The notes: a model not told the origin generated them from the sequence alone. Counted from the first letter of the stretch, positions 34,899 to 43,957 are shown. The stretch: DNA of 64,000 nt from Dokdonia donghaensis DSW-1 (GCF_001653755.1 NZ_CP015125.1:2241501-2305500); one strand, 5' to 3'. A program made the numbers and translations.

Positions 34899-35714
34899 CT
34901 AATCTTCAAAAATTAATTGCCCTGTAAAAAGCACATCTACATCGACTAGCGGCGGTTCTGTAACAGATATAAGGTCGCCTGTGGCTTTTATAACGCCTTG
35001 CAGGCTGTTTTGAGGATTTACTACCATTTGTGCAGCGCTGGTATGGTTAAAGGTCAAATCACCTATCTCAAGGTTTCTACCATTGAATTGCGGAAACTCA
35101 TCGCTAAAGTTTATAGATGCCGTTTCAACACTTCCAGACATTGTAATATTACTTGATCCATTTGCAGAAACCACCAGGTTAGTACTGTTTATATGGAGCG
35201 TCACAGCACCACTTTTATTAATATCTGTAATGTTAAGGCTATTAGCAGTTGAGTTGCTCACAATAGTTAATGATTCATAGTTGAGTAAACCTTCACTGGT
35301 AATCTCAAAGGCAGAAGCCTGGCGTATGCGAGTAATATTTGGAGAAGTTACAGTAACAAGAGTTCTACCATACTCGCGTAAAAAATTACAACCATTTAGG
35401 TTTTGCAGTACAAGTGTTTCTTGTTCTACAAAGAGGTTGAGGTCTGGCACTAGATTTTCGCCAGTTTCAACGATAACTTCTTGTTGAGGTCCTTCTTTAA
35501 GTATAACGCGTATGTCATCTTCCATTTGGATTTTTGAAAATGTATCCACATCAAGAGTATACGTTATGATATCTCCATCTGTTTGAAAACAATCATTTGC
35601 ATCTTCAGAGTCGCAAGAAATGAAAAATGCTAGCAGTAGGGCGAGTAGGAGGGAATTACGCTTTCGCGAAAGCGTATATATAGCCCTTATAAATCTGAAG
35701 TTTGTTGTCATCAT
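34899..35714 (-). CDS. GIN-domain (DUF2807) lipoprotein
   Basis: A 271-residue lipoprotein with lipobox FFIS-C (Cys at about 34) and a beta-helix GIN domain (about 55-270; ILKEGPQQEVIVETGENL, VVSANGSSNITMSGS). GIN-domain proteins are Bacteroidota surface proteins of unclear role. The n-region of the signal peptide contains an iterated palindrome encoding LSRKR at 15-19. The start overlaps the stop of the PagL-like gene by four bases (ATGA). Confidence 0.83.
   Translation of the reverse strand: MMTTNFRFIRAIYTLSRKRNSLLLALLLAFFISCDSEDANDCFQTDGDIITYTLDVDTFSKIQMEDDIRVILKEGPQQEVIVETGENLVPDLNLFVEQETLVLQNLNGCNFLREYGRTLVTVTSPNITRIRQASAFEITSEGLLNYESLTIVSNSTANSLNITDINKSGAVTLHINSTNLVVSANGSSNITMSGSVETASINFSDEFPQFNGRNLEIGDLTFNHTSAAQMVVNPQNSLQGVIKATGDLISVTEPPLVDVDVLFTGQLIFED
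35660..35673. repeat. Iterated palindrome, copy 13 (inside GIN-domain gene)
   Basis: Exact copy; on the minus strand frame LSRKR, forming the positive n-region of a signal peptide. Confidence 0.95.
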
Positions 35715-36796
35715 AATCGTATTCCTAATCCAAATTCTACTGCCTCTGCTTTTGCTCCGTGTGTTTTTACGGCAGCAGAAACAAAGTATTTTTCTTGTAT
35801 ATAGTGTTTAAGCCCCACGCGCTGGTAGAACCTACCTTCAAAATCATAAGGATAGTACACATAATAACCGGCGTGCGTCATAAGTGCGGTTTTATTAAAT
35901 CGCAATTCGTGACCAACAAATACACCTGCTCGTTTCCAATCTTGGTCTTTTGTAACACCAAATGAGGGGAAGGCTACAGATAGAAACTCAATTTCGTTCT
36001 TTAAGAATTTTGAGAAAAAGAATTCCCCTCCAGCAAGAATGGTACTTTTTTTACTCAATCTCTTATCTGCATAAGCAGTCAAGATTAAGAATGGTTCTTG
36101 ACCCAGCCCAACATAATCACTCTCGTTAAGCCCCATATTAAGAGCAAAATTAAAACCTATAGGCTCTGTATAGCGTTCTCTAGGTCCTCTGGGAATATAG
36201 TCTGGAATCGGTTTATTTTTATAGACCACACCTGCGTTAATTGCTAGCGTGTTTGTACTTGTATTAGGTGCTTTAAAATTACCATTTGACCCGTGTAAAA
36301 AGGTAAGTCCTGTTTGTAATGATATTTGTGGAGTGATAGGTTGCTTGTAGTTAAGCATTACAAGTGTGGCGCTAAAAAACCTTGATCCATAAGCGTTATT
36401 TGCCACATTAGTTTCAATGTCAAAAGGATTTGTACTATACCCAATACCTTGACCAACTCTAAACATAAGTTTTCGGTTAAGAAAGTAGAAACTGTAATGC
36501 GCTAGGGCGTTATAGGTCTTGCCTAGGTTGTCATTTTTAAGATCTTGATAGGCAAATGTGAATCCGTAGTCAGGATAATTATATCTTCTGGACCATTCTT
36601 GATTGCCGTAGGTTTTTTTGTTATAACTTAAAATCAACCCTTCTGGATGCCCAGTTATGAGCGATGTGATGTCTTTGTTGTGTCTCAATATACTCCCATA
36701 AAAGTAGTTGAGTTCTACTTCAAAAGGATTACTGTCTTGAGCAAACATAAAACTACTGTACAAGAGGCCTACAGCGGCTAGAAAATTTTTATACAT
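35711..36796 (-). CDS. PagL-like lipid A 3-O-deacylase / acyloxyacyl hydrolase
   Basis: A 361-residue outer-membrane protein with a signal peptide (cleavage near FMFA-Q) and barrel-like strands. PagL uses a His-x-Ser dyad; here LHGSNG (about residues 168-173) supplies H-G-S and the Glu is probably in the AEAVEFGLGI end. It would remove a 3-O acyl chain from lipid A. The protein is longer than classical PagL (about 170-180), as in other Bacteroidota members. Coupled to the GIN lipoprotein gene. Confidence 0.75.
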   Translation of the reverse strand: MYKNFLAAVGLLYSSFMFAQDSNPFEVELNYFYGSILRHNKDITSLITGHPEGLILSYNKKTYGNQEWSRRYNYPDYGFTFAYQDLKNDNLGKTYNALAHYSFYFLNRKLMFRVGQGIGYSTNPFDIETNVANNAYGSRFFSATLVMLNYKQPITPQISLQTGLTFLHGSNGNFKAPNTSTNTLAINAGVVYKNKPIPDYIPRGPRERYTEPIGFNFALNMGLNESDYVGLGQEPFLILTAYADKRLSKKSTILAGGEFFFSKFLKNEIEFLSVAFPSFGVTKDQDWKRAGVFVGHELRFNKTALMTHAGYYVYYPYDFEGRFYQRVGLKHYIQEKYFVSAAVKTHGAKAEAVEFGLGIRL

Positions 36797-36842
36797 ATAA
36801 ATCTGGTCGTACTGCGAATGTATAGATAATTATAATTACTAT

Positions 36843-36889
36843 CTACATACTAAAAAAAGCCGCCCAGTAGGCGGCTTTTTAGTATGTAG
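36843..36889 (-). terminator. Long-stem bidirectional terminator
   Basis: Arms of 20 pairs (36843-36864 with two extra A, and 36870-36889), loop CAGTA; core AGCCGCC / GGCGGCT. It lies just past the gene at 36900 and would also end anything from the left. Confidence 0.85.
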
Positions 36890-36899
36890 GTTATTGCTT

Positions 36900-37601
36900 T
36901 TACAGACCTGTGTAAAATTCCATTATCTTATTTAGGTCTTCTTCGTTTTTATAATTTAAATCATTTTTATCTACGAAGGTTTTTACTTTTTCTTCTTGTG
37001 CAGTAAGAAGCTTAAGTACTTTCTTCTTTCTAAGACTGAATTTTTCAAAACTATCTTTTTTAAGAAGCATATAAAACTCTCTAGGTATGTAACGAGCAAC
37101 CGTTGTTCCACGCATTGGGTTTGAGCTTCCCTCGTTTATATCTACTACGTGATCTTTTAATATTTTAAATTCTGGTGTTTCTACAACAAGTTCGTAAACT
37201 TTTATGACAGCACTATTAGGAGATTCTATATTTACAAATGTTTTACCATTAATAATAGCCTTATCAACCGCGAGAGAGTTAAATGTGTAAATAGAATCTT
37301 TATTGATTTTTGCAACAATTTTATTTCTTCTGCCGTCAAAGTTTACATTTTCAATTTTTAGATTTTCACCGGCCTTTGTTACAACCGTAGCAGCACGATC
37401 CCAATTTTCAAAAAGATAAGGTGATCCATCAATTTTTTTATCTTCAACGCGATTTGCTCCAGCTTTATATCCAAGGTTCATTTTCTGATTAAAAACAGAA
37501 TTTGCAGATGTAGAAGAGCCGCCGCCTCCAAAAGTATTTTGTCCAGTTGAAACTGTTGCCGTTAGTAGGAAACCAGCAATAAATAGTGTACGTAAAATCA
37601 T
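36900..37601 (-). CDS. Exported protein of unknown function
   Basis: A 233-residue protein with a signal peptide (cleavage near STG-Q, residue 21) and a glycine/serine-rich stretch after it. The rest is charged and mixed alpha/beta; no family recognised. Single gene with a strong terminator. Function unknown. Confidence 0.72.
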   Translation of the reverse strand: MILRTLFIAGFLLTATVSTGQNTFGGGGSSTSANSVFNQKMNLGYKAGANRVEDKKIDGSPYLFENWDRAATVVTKAGENLKIENVNFDGRRNKIVAKINKDSIYTFNSLAVDKAIINGKTFVNIESPNSAVIKVYELVVETPEFKILKDHVVDINEGSSNPMRGTTVARYIPREFYMLLKKDSFEKFSLRKKKVLKLLTAQEEKVKTFVDKNDLNYKNEEDLNKIMEFYTGL

Positions 37602-37738
37602 AAGAAGTTTTTGTGTTTAAAGCCCAAATATAACAGGATTAAGAAAGTTTTAAGTGTTAAAATCTCATCTTTAACTACTTTTAACTTTTCTTTAAACATT
37701 AGATTATGTAATCGTTGATTTTACTGCGTTTTACAGTG

Positions 37739-38320
37739 TTAAGATTGCAGTTTGTTGAATTTTTTAATCCATTTATTAACGTGTCTGCATCGGGCCTTAA
37801 AAGCTGCACTCCCGGTATGATATCCGTCTTCCATAATTCGTTGTAATTCAGGATGTATCCAGTCTATTTCGGTACCTAAATAATACAATGTAGACATAGT
37901 ATAAGCCTTTACAGCAACCTTTTGATCTGTGATTAACCAGTCAAACCCGCATTCTGTAATATGATTCTTGTGATTTGATAGAAGTTTCTTTTTGGTTTCT
38001 GGATGCTCGTGTTTATAATATGAGGTGGTAAGGTATTCACAAATTTTAGCAACCGGTCTAAGAGCAGAATCCTGATAGACTGTGTGCATATGAGTTGTAA
38101 AGTAGTCAAGATGTGGGAGAATAATAGTCATATCTTCTTTTATAGCAAACTCCGCAAGCCATCCAGCACGATTAGACCTTGGGTCATCTACCATAAATAG
38201 AATTTCTAGTACGTGTCTCAATGCTTCAGGATTATCAACAATAAGTTGCGCATAGTAGGCGCGCTTCTCACGACTGTGATTGACGTAGTCTAGATCTTTA
38301 TAAAGCTCGTTAAGTGTCAA
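37739..38320 (-). CDS. Helical (HEAT/ARM-like) protein of unknown function
   Basis: A 193-residue protein rich in helical repeats, His and Tyr residues (HLDYFTTHMH, YYKHEHPETK). Relatives are sometimes labelled adenylosuccinate lyase in databases, but no purB motif (SSxMPxKxNP) is present, so that label is not supported. The TTG start at 38320 overlaps the sirtuin stop (TTGA), and no earlier ATG fits. Function unknown. Confidence 0.7.
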   Translation of the reverse strand: MTLNELYKDLDYVNHSREKRAYYAQLIVDNPEALRHVLEILFMVDDPRSNRAGWLAEFAIKEDMTIILPHLDYFTTHMHTVYQDSALRPVAKICEYLTTSYYKHEHPETKKKLLSNHKNHITECGFDWLITDQKVAVKAYTMSTLYYLGTEIDWIHPELQRIMEDGYHTGSAAFKARCRHVNKWIKKFNKLQS

Positions 38321-39018
38321 TTGTTAGTTTGTTTAGAAAGAAGTGTATCTACCACTTTTTTAACTCCTGTTGTTGCTCTCTCTGGGAGTATCGTTAGTCC
38401 CTTTCTTTGTGTGATAGATGGTGCAGGGTCAATAAAAAAAATCTCTGCATTTGGCTGGGCTAGAGTGATAAGTCCAGCAGCAGGATATACTTGCATAGAG
38501 GTGCCTACTATGATTATATAATCTGCCTCACTAACTAACACAGAGGCTTCTTCCATAAGCGGTACTTCTTCTCCAAACCAAACAATATGTGGTCTAAGCT
38601 GGCCTCCTTGAGGGCATAAATCACCAGTTTTTAAATCTTTTTTCCATTCTAAAACTTGAGACGGGTCATTGCAGCTACGCACCTTAAGTAATTCACCGTG
38701 TAGATGTATAACTTTTGAGCTACCCGCTCTCTCGTGTAAATCATCTACATTTTGAGTGATGATATGTACATCATAGGCTTCTTCTAGTTTTACAAGATCA
38801 AGATGTCCTTGGTTAGGTAAGACTTCTAGTAATTGCTTCCTGCGCTCGTTGTAAAATTTTAAAACAAGCTCTTGGTTTGCTTTCCAGCCTTCTGGTGTCG
38901 CCACTTGCATTACATCGTGACCTTCCCAAAGACCGTTTGCATCTCTAAAGGTTTTAAGACCGCTCTCTGCACTCATACCAGCGCCAGATAATACAACAAC
39001 TTTTTGCATACTCTTCAA
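38317..39018 (-). CDS. cobB: Sir2-family NAD-dependent protein deacylase (CobB-like)
   Basis: A 233-residue sirtuin. GAGMSAESGLKTFR (residues 12-25) binds NAD, TQNVDDLHERAG and the catalytic His in HLHGEL (about 118) are present, and the substrate pocket YNERR (Tyr-x-x-Arg) favours succinyl or malonyl lysine. Unusually the zinc site seems reduced: only single Cys at VRSC and DLC remain where four are expected. It overlaps the downstream helical gene by four bases. Confidence 0.88.
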   Translation of the reverse strand: MKSMQKVVVLSGAGMSAESGLKTFRDANGLWEGHDVMQVATPEGWKANQELVLKFYNERRKQLLEVLPNQGHLDLVKLEEAYDVHIITQNVDDLHERAGSSKVIHLHGELLKVRSCNDPSQVLEWKKDLKTGDLCPQGGQLRPHIVWFGEEVPLMEEASVLVSEADYIIIVGTSMQVYPAAGLITLAQPNAEIFFIDPAPSITQRKGLTILPERATTGVKKVVDTLLSKQTNN

Positions 39019-39070
39019 TAGGTTTTTTACACTTTAAAAGTACAGTATCTTTACCAGTAAACAATTTTTA

Positions 39071-39727
39071 ATGGATCAAGACCTCTTAACCTACCTGCAA
39101 TCTTTTTTAACCGAACGTCGCGTAGCATTATTTGATAAAGTATTACGCGAGCGCACAACTCATTTTACCGTGGCTGTAGAGGATGTATATCAATTACACA
39201 ACACGAGTGCCGTAATACGTAGCTGTGAATCTTTTGGAGTACAAGAACTGCACGTTATAGAGGAAGTAAACGCAAAGCGTATAGATCGTGAGATTGCTAT
39301 GGGGGCTCAAAAGTGGGTAGATGTATCTCGTCACAATAGTGCTTCTAGTTGTATCAAATCATTGCGTGAGCAGGGCTATAAGATTGTTGCCACCTCACCA
39401 CATAAAGATGCACACAGGCTAGAAGAGTTTGATGTGGCTGAGAAGGCTGCTATATTTTTTGGTAGAGAGACAGAAGGTTTAAGCGATCTCGTGATGGAGG
39501 AGGCAGACGATTTTATTTATATACCTATGGTAGGCTTTACTGAGAGTCTCAATATCTCAGTTTCGGCGGCGATTACTTTGCAGCATATAATGACTAAGCT
39601 CAAAGCTTCGGATGTAGACTGGAAGTTTTCTGAGCAAGAACTTTTTGATAAAAAGCTCGCCTGGACTCGTAAAATGATTAAAGATGTAGCGCGCATTGAG
39701 CAGCGCTATCTAGATGAAAGAGTGTAG
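39071..39727 (+). CDS. trmH: tRNA (Gm18) 2'-O-methyltransferase TrmH (SpoU family)
   Basis: A 218-residue SPOUT enzyme that methylates guanosine 18 of tRNA. Motif 1 is HNTSAVIRSCESFG (NTSAVIR), motif 2 FFGRETEGLS and motif 3 IPMVGFTESLNISVSAA, which together form the knotted SAM site. Length fits TrmH rather than the longer RlmB. Divergent from the sirtuin gene. Confidence 0.9.
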   Translation: MDQDLLTYLQSFLTERRVALFDKVLRERTTHFTVAVEDVYQLHNTSAVIRSCESFGVQELHVIEEVNAKRIDREIAMGAQKWVDVSRHNSASSCIKSLREQGYKIVATSPHKDAHRLEEFDVAEKAAIFFGRETEGLSDLVMEEADDFIYIPMVGFTESLNISVSAAITLQHIMTKLKASDVDWKFSEQELFDKKLAWTRKMIKDVARIEQRYLDERV

Positions 39728-39733
39728 GAGTAC

Positions 39734-39747
39734 GCTTTCGCGAAAGC
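39734..39747. repeat. Iterated palindrome, copy 14 (intergenic)
   Basis: Exact copy, 7 bases after the TrmH stop, in the gap to the convergent gene. Confidence 0.95.
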
Positions 39748-39764
39748 ATAATTAAAATTATCTC

Positions 39765-40571
39765 TTAATCTTTATTTTGTAAGACTCGATACTCTTCATA
39801 ACACTCACTTATGGCATCTAGAATCTGAAGGTCATTTGCAGTCATTATAAAGTTATCTGAATAGCTACAATTTTTTAATATAGCATCTATATCTACACGG
39901 TCTATTTGAAGTAGAGCGCCCAGAGTCTCGCGGTCAAATTTACGTTCAAGAAGGTTACGCACTTTGTCATCTTCTTTCATCTGGCGTAGCTTGCGCAATT
40001 GTCCTTTCTTACGGCTGAATATGTTGTAAAGAAAATCTGCAGGGTTAAAAATAGAGCTCAGCACGCGTGACACGGCACCAGGCTGTCCTTGACCTACTTC
40101 ATAACCAGAGTTAAGACCAGAAATGCTATAGCGCTGGTTGCTGTAAATAGGGATTCTCTTTGCATCTATCTCTAAGTAGCCGGTAAGTTCTATTTCTTCT
40201 ACAACCACTTCTTCTAGGGCGATGCCTATTTCTGTCATTTTGATTTTTACATCTCCATATTTTATCCAGTCAGAACTTACTCTTACTTTGAGCGATTTAT
40301 AACCTAAATATGAAAAGTATAATGTATCATTTACGGCAGCCTTAATGTCAAAGTTACCTAGCTTATCTGTAGTAGCTCCTTTAAAGTTTGAGAGGTTGAG
40401 AATGTTTACGTTTTGTAAAGCAATATCTGTACTGCTGCTTAAAACTTTACCATCTATAAATCCATCTTGAAGCTCCTTTGTAGAAGTTTCTCCAGTTGGG
40501 GTAGCTGGTTCTTGCGAGTATCCTACTGTGCATACGGCAAGTAGAAATAAAAAAAGTATGGTTTTCATCAT
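39765..40571 (-). CDS. CarboxypepD_reg-like domain membrane or exported protein
   Basis: About 268 residues from the MMK start at 40571, chosen because MKTILFLFLLAVCTVGYSQ is a signal peptide; an earlier in-frame ATG at 40592 would add 7 residues. Residues about 40-115 form a CarboxypepD_reg-like beta-sandwich (FIDGKVLSS, GATTDKLGNFDI, LYFSYLGYKSL), the domain found at the start of TonB receptors. The C-terminal half has charged helices and no plug or barrel. A free-standing surface-sensor or adaptor role is possible. Function unknown. Confidence 0.75.
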   Translation of the reverse strand: MMKTILFLFLLAVCTVGYSQEPATPTGETSTKELQDGFIDGKVLSSSTDIALQNVNILNLSNFKGATTDKLGNFDIKAAVNDTLYFSYLGYKSLKVRVSSDWIKYGDVKIKMTEIGIALEEVVVEEIELTGYLEIDAKRIPIYSNQRYSISGLNSGYEVGQGQPGAVSRVLSSIFNPADFLYNIFSRKKGQLRKLRQMKEDDKVRNLLERKFDRETLGALLQIDRVDIDAILKNCSYSDNFIMTANDLQILDAISECYEEYRVLQNKD

Positions 40572-40648
40572 ATAGAGTAGCAATTTATGCAATCCTATGA
40601 GAAAACCATACCAAAATTTAACTTTTACAATAATTCTAACACTTTAGG

Positions 40649-42577
40649 CTAGCTGCGACGGCGTCTTTTGCCAGAAAATGGGCTTTTATTACCTTCTGTA
40701 GCTCTGTCTGGAGTACGACTTGGTCCTCTACGATCTGATCTGCCTTCCGATCTACTTGATCTTTCTGAGCGATTTCTAGACCTTCCTTGATCTTCTCCAT
40801 AGCTAGACTTGCGATCACGGTCACCGCCACGACGGTCACTGCGTTTTCTGTCTGATCTGTCACGATCACCACTGCTACGACGACGATCACCGCCACCGCT
40901 ACGACCGCCTCTAAAGCCATCATTGCCACCTCTACGGCCACCGCCACTGCGGCCTCTTCCGCCACCGCCACGGTTACCACCGCGACCTCCGCCGCCTTGT
41001 GTCTCTTCTACACTTACACGACGACCATCAAGTTGATAATCTTCAAAGAGTGCAAGTACTTTTTCTTTATGCTCTGTATCTGTATTAAAGAATGAGAAGG
41101 CGTCTTTACAATCTACACGATATATCCCGTCTTGACCTAAGCCTGTCATTTCTTTTAAGAAGTCCTTAAGCTTCATCCAGTCAAAATCGTCTTTACGACC
41201 TACGTTTATAAAGTAACGTGTTGTATCACCAGACTCTTCTTTAAACGCTGCAACAGCATTTTGATTAAGATCTTTTGCTTTTTTGTAATAATTAAAGAAG
41301 CGTGTAAATTCTACAGAAAACACTTTCTTTATAAGCTCTTCTTTAGTATTGTCTTTAAGTACTTCTTCTATTTCTGGAAGATAAGCATCAATCTCTTGGT
41401 TGATCTCTGTGTTGTTTATGCTATTTGCAAGGTGAAATAACTGTACTTGTGTGATCTCTTTTCCGTCAGGAATTGTTTTTTGATCAAACTTCTTTGCTAA
41501 AATCTTTTCGAGCTGCTTGATTTTACGCATTTCACTCTTGGTCACAATAACCATAGAGGTACCAGTTTTACCAGCACGACCTGTACGACCAGAACGGTGC
41601 GTATATGTCTCTATCTCATCTGGAAGTTGGTAGTTTATAACGTGTGTAATATCATCTACATCTATACCACGTGCAGCAACATCTGTTGCAACAAGCATCT
41701 GTATTTGATTATTTCTAAAGCTCTTCATAACAAGGTCACGCTGATTCTGACTTAAGTCACCGTGTAGCGCACCTGCATTATATCCATCTTCTATAAGTTG
41801 CTCTGCAACTTTTTGAGTATCTCTCTTAGTACGGCAGAATATTACAGAAAATATATCTGGATTTGCATCAGAAAGACGCTTAAGCGCTTGGTAACGATCA
41901 CGTGTGTGTACAACGTAGTACTCGTGTGATACATTCTTTGCACCTTCATTTTTATGACCTACTGTAATCTCTAGTGGGTCGTGCATAAACTCTTTTGCAA
42001 TACGTGCAACCTCTCTAGGCATTGTCGCGCTAAAGAGCCACGTAAGTTTATCTTCTGGAGTGTCTGCAAGAATATTTGTAATATCCTCATAGAATCCCAT
42101 ATTAAGCATCTCATCTGCCTCATCAAGAACACAGTAGCTTAATTTTGTAATATCTACCATACGACGACGCATCATATCTTGCATACGTCCTGGTGTAGCA
42201 ACTACAATCTGAGCACCACGTGAGATCTCACGAGCTTGCTCTTGTATATTAGAACCACCATAAACAGCTACTACGCGCACACCTTTAATGTGTTTTGCAT
42301 AGTTTTTCATCTCGTTAGTAATCTGGAGACATAGCTCACGAGTAGGGGCTATAATAAGACCTTGTGTGGTCTTACTTGAAGCATCAATGTTTTGTAATAG
42401 TGGAAAACCAAAAGCAGCAGTTTTACCTGTACCTGTTTGTGCAAGTGCAACCATATCGCGATCTTCGGCGAGTAGTTGTGGGATAGCTTCTTCTTGGATT
42501 TTTGACGGGGTTTCAAATCCCATATCGGCGATAGCCTGAAGTAAGGGCGCGTTTAGGCCCAGTTGATCAAATGTCAT
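40649..42577 (-). CDS. deaD: DEAD-box RNA helicase with RGG tail (DeaD/CsdA-like)
   Basis: About 642 residues from ATG 42577; the longer frame would add 22 residues lacking the family start MTFDQLGLN. Motifs: Q-motif, AQTGTGKT, DEAD (in VLDEADEML), SAT and HRSGRTGRAG. A DbpA-type RNA-binding domain follows (about 460-550), then a long Gly/Arg/Ser tail (GGGGRGGNRGGGGRGRSGGG and RDRSDRK), which binds RNA non-specifically. Likely role: rRNA or mRNA unwinding and cold adaptation. The 5' leader is about 115 bases and contains a short hairpin. The tail DNA is low complexity. Confidence 0.9.
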   Translation of the reverse strand: MTFDQLGLNAPLLQAIADMGFETPSKIQEEAIPQLLAEDRDMVALAQTGTGKTAAFGFPLLQNIDASSKTTQGLIIAPTRELCLQITNEMKNYAKHIKGVRVVAVYGGSNIQEQAREISRGAQIVVATPGRMQDMMRRRMVDITKLSYCVLDEADEMLNMGFYEDITNILADTPEDKLTWLFSATMPREVARIAKEFMHDPLEITVGHKNEGAKNVSHEYYVVHTRDRYQALKRLSDANPDIFSVIFCRTKRDTQKVAEQLIEDGYNAGALHGDLSQNQRDLVMKSFRNNQIQMLVATDVAARGIDVDDITHVINYQLPDEIETYTHRSGRTGRAGKTGTSMVIVTKSEMRKIKQLEKILAKKFDQKTIPDGKEITQVQLFHLANSINNTEINQEIDAYLPEIEEVLKDNTKEELIKKVFSVEFTRFFNYYKKAKDLNQNAVAAFKEESGDTTRYFINVGRKDDFDWMKLKDFLKEMTGLGQDGIYRVDCKDAFSFFNTDTEHKEKVLALFEDYQLDGRRVSVEETQGGGGRGGNRGGGGRGRSGGGRRGGNDGFRGGRSGGGDRRRSSGDRDRSDRKRSDRRGGDRDRKSSYGEDQGRSRNRSERSSRSEGRSDRRGPSRTPDRATEGNKSPFSGKRRRRS

Positions 42578-42670
42578 AAGACAAAATTTTAATAAGTTAT
42601 CGTGCTGTAGGAAGCGCAACGACTTATTAACCAATTGCTTCAATCAACACGTGCCATAAATAGTGGCCGT

Positions 42671-42704
42671 ACCTCACCCTGAGGTTTTTCAAGGTGCAAA
42701 AGTA
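42671..42704 (-). promoter_or_regulatory. deaD promoter element and 5' leader hairpin
   Basis: On the minus strand TACTTTTG (42697-42704) matches TAnnTTTG; no good -33 element is apparent. ACCTCA / TGAGGT (42671-42685) forms a small hairpin early in the leader. A long leader before a cold-shock-type helicase may control translation. Confidence 0.4.
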
Positions 42705-42760
42705 CTATATATAATTGAATAATCGTAAAGTGACTTGGTAATTTTTTTAAAGAACGTAAT

Positions 42761-43336
42761 TTACTCGTCTCTTAAGTAAGATAAAAACTGCTCCATCGCA
42801 CGCCCTCTATGGCCTATTTTACCTTTTAGCGCCATCGCCATTTGGGCGAAAGTGGCCTCGTAGCCGTTAGGTTTGAAGATAGGATCATAACCAAAACCGT
42901 CATCTCCATAGCGTTCTTTTGTAATTTCTCCCTCACATATGCCTGTGAAAGTCTCTATTTTCTCTGCTTTCGCGAAAGCGATAACCGTCTTAAACCTCGC
43001 CGTTCTATTTTGCTTTACTGCAAGAGCTATAAGAAGCTTATCCATATTATCTGAAGCACTTCTTTGAGGTCCTGCATATCGTGCTGAGTATACCCCAGGT
43101 GCACCGTCTAGGGCGGTAACCTCAAGGCCCGTGTCATCTGCAAAGCAATCATAGCCATAATGATTACGTACATATTGTGCTTTTATAATCGCATTGCCTT
43201 CTATTGTAGGTGCATCTTCTATAATATCTTCATCACAGCCTATATCTGTAAGTGATAAAATATTGATATGCTCTGGTACTAGGGCTTGTACTTCCTTAAG
43301 TTTATTAAGGTTGTGTGTTGCAAAGACTAACTTCAT
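42761..43336 (-). CDS. rdgB: RdgB/HAM1 non-canonical purine NTP pyrophosphatase
   Basis: A 191-residue housecleaning enzyme that hydrolyses dITP and XTP. FATHNLNKLKE at the N-terminus, DDTGLEVTALDGAPGVYSARYAG (active site) and GYDPIFKPNG are all present. An iterated palindrome encodes AFAKA at about residues 120-124. Its ATG directly follows the DedA-like stop with no gap, so the two are coupled. Confidence 0.94.
   Translation of the reverse strand: MKLVFATHNLNKLKEVQALVPEHINILSLTDIGCDEDIIEDAPTIEGNAIIKAQYVRNHYGYDCFADDTGLEVTALDGAPGVYSARYAGPQRSASDNMDKLLIALAVKQNRTARFKTVIAFAKAEKIETFTGICEGEITKERYGDDGFGYDPIFKPNGYEATFAQMAMALKGKIGHRGRAMEQFLSYLRDE
42966..42979. repeat. Iterated palindrome, copy 15 (inside rdgB)
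   Basis: Exact copy; on the minus strand AFAKA. Confidence 0.95.
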
Positions 43337-43957
43337 TTAAGAGACAAGGCTAAAAATGGCTGCTCCATAAATCGCATAACGTACAAAACGCGCTAGACCA
43401 AAGAGTGCCCAATATTTAAAATCAAAACGAATCATACCAGCAGCAAGACTTGCTACGGCAAAGGGTAATGGGAGCAAAGCTCCTACTAAAATTAAGAACC
43501 CTCCCCATTTACGAGCATTTTTTAAATGCTTTTCCATTCTTACTTCAAGGTAGTTGTGTACCGCTGGTATTTTTAGAGAAGCTCTTCCCGTAAAATAAGA
43601 GACAGCACCACCTAGGTAAGATAGTAGGGCTATAATAGAAAGATATAATACAGGATCGCTAGTTTTATCACTCCAAGCTATAAAAAGCTCTGGAGGAATA
43701 ATACCGAGTATAGACTCCGAAACAAAGAATAAAGTAAGCACTAAGAAGTTAGAGTAATTATCTATCACGTATTGTAATGCCGTGTTAAGGTCTATTACAA
43801 AGTAGTGTATACATACTATGGCAGCTACAACAAATAGTATAGGTGGTAGTGCTTTTTTAAGTGCATCTTTAAGAAAAGAGTAAAAGCCAGTGTATACATA
43901 ATACTGGTGCAGTAACTGTAGTCTATTTTTCTTTTTTATGCCTGATTTTGAACTCAT
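43337..43957 (-). CDS. DedA/VTT-family membrane protein
   Basis: A 206-residue protein with about five membrane segments and VTT-like blocks (EVRMEKHLKNARKWGGFLILVGALLPLPFAVASLAAG; SIIALLSYLGGAVSYFTGRA). VTT/DedA proteins are involved in lipid scrambling and membrane homeostasis. No signal peptide; it stands immediately before rdgB. Paralogue assignment is uncertain. Confidence 0.78.
   Translation of the reverse strand: MSSKSGIKKKNRLQLLHQYYVYTGFYSFLKDALKKALPPILFVVAAIVCIHYFVIDLNTALQYVIDNYSNFLVLTLFFVSESILGIIPPELFIAWSDKTSDPVLYLSIIALLSYLGGAVSYFTGRASLKIPAVHNYLEVRMEKHLKNARKWGGFLILVGALLPLPFAVASLAAGMIRFDFKYWALFGLARFVRYAIYGAAIFSLVS

Noticed and set aside
37739..38320. Adenylosuccinate lyase label for the helical protein
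   Set aside because: The lyase signature and active-site loops are absent and the length is too short.
40636..40980. Minus-strand frame with a long valine/alanine-rich translation
   Set aside because: It overlaps the RGG tail of the DEAD-box helicase in a different frame; low-complexity DNA keeps it open.
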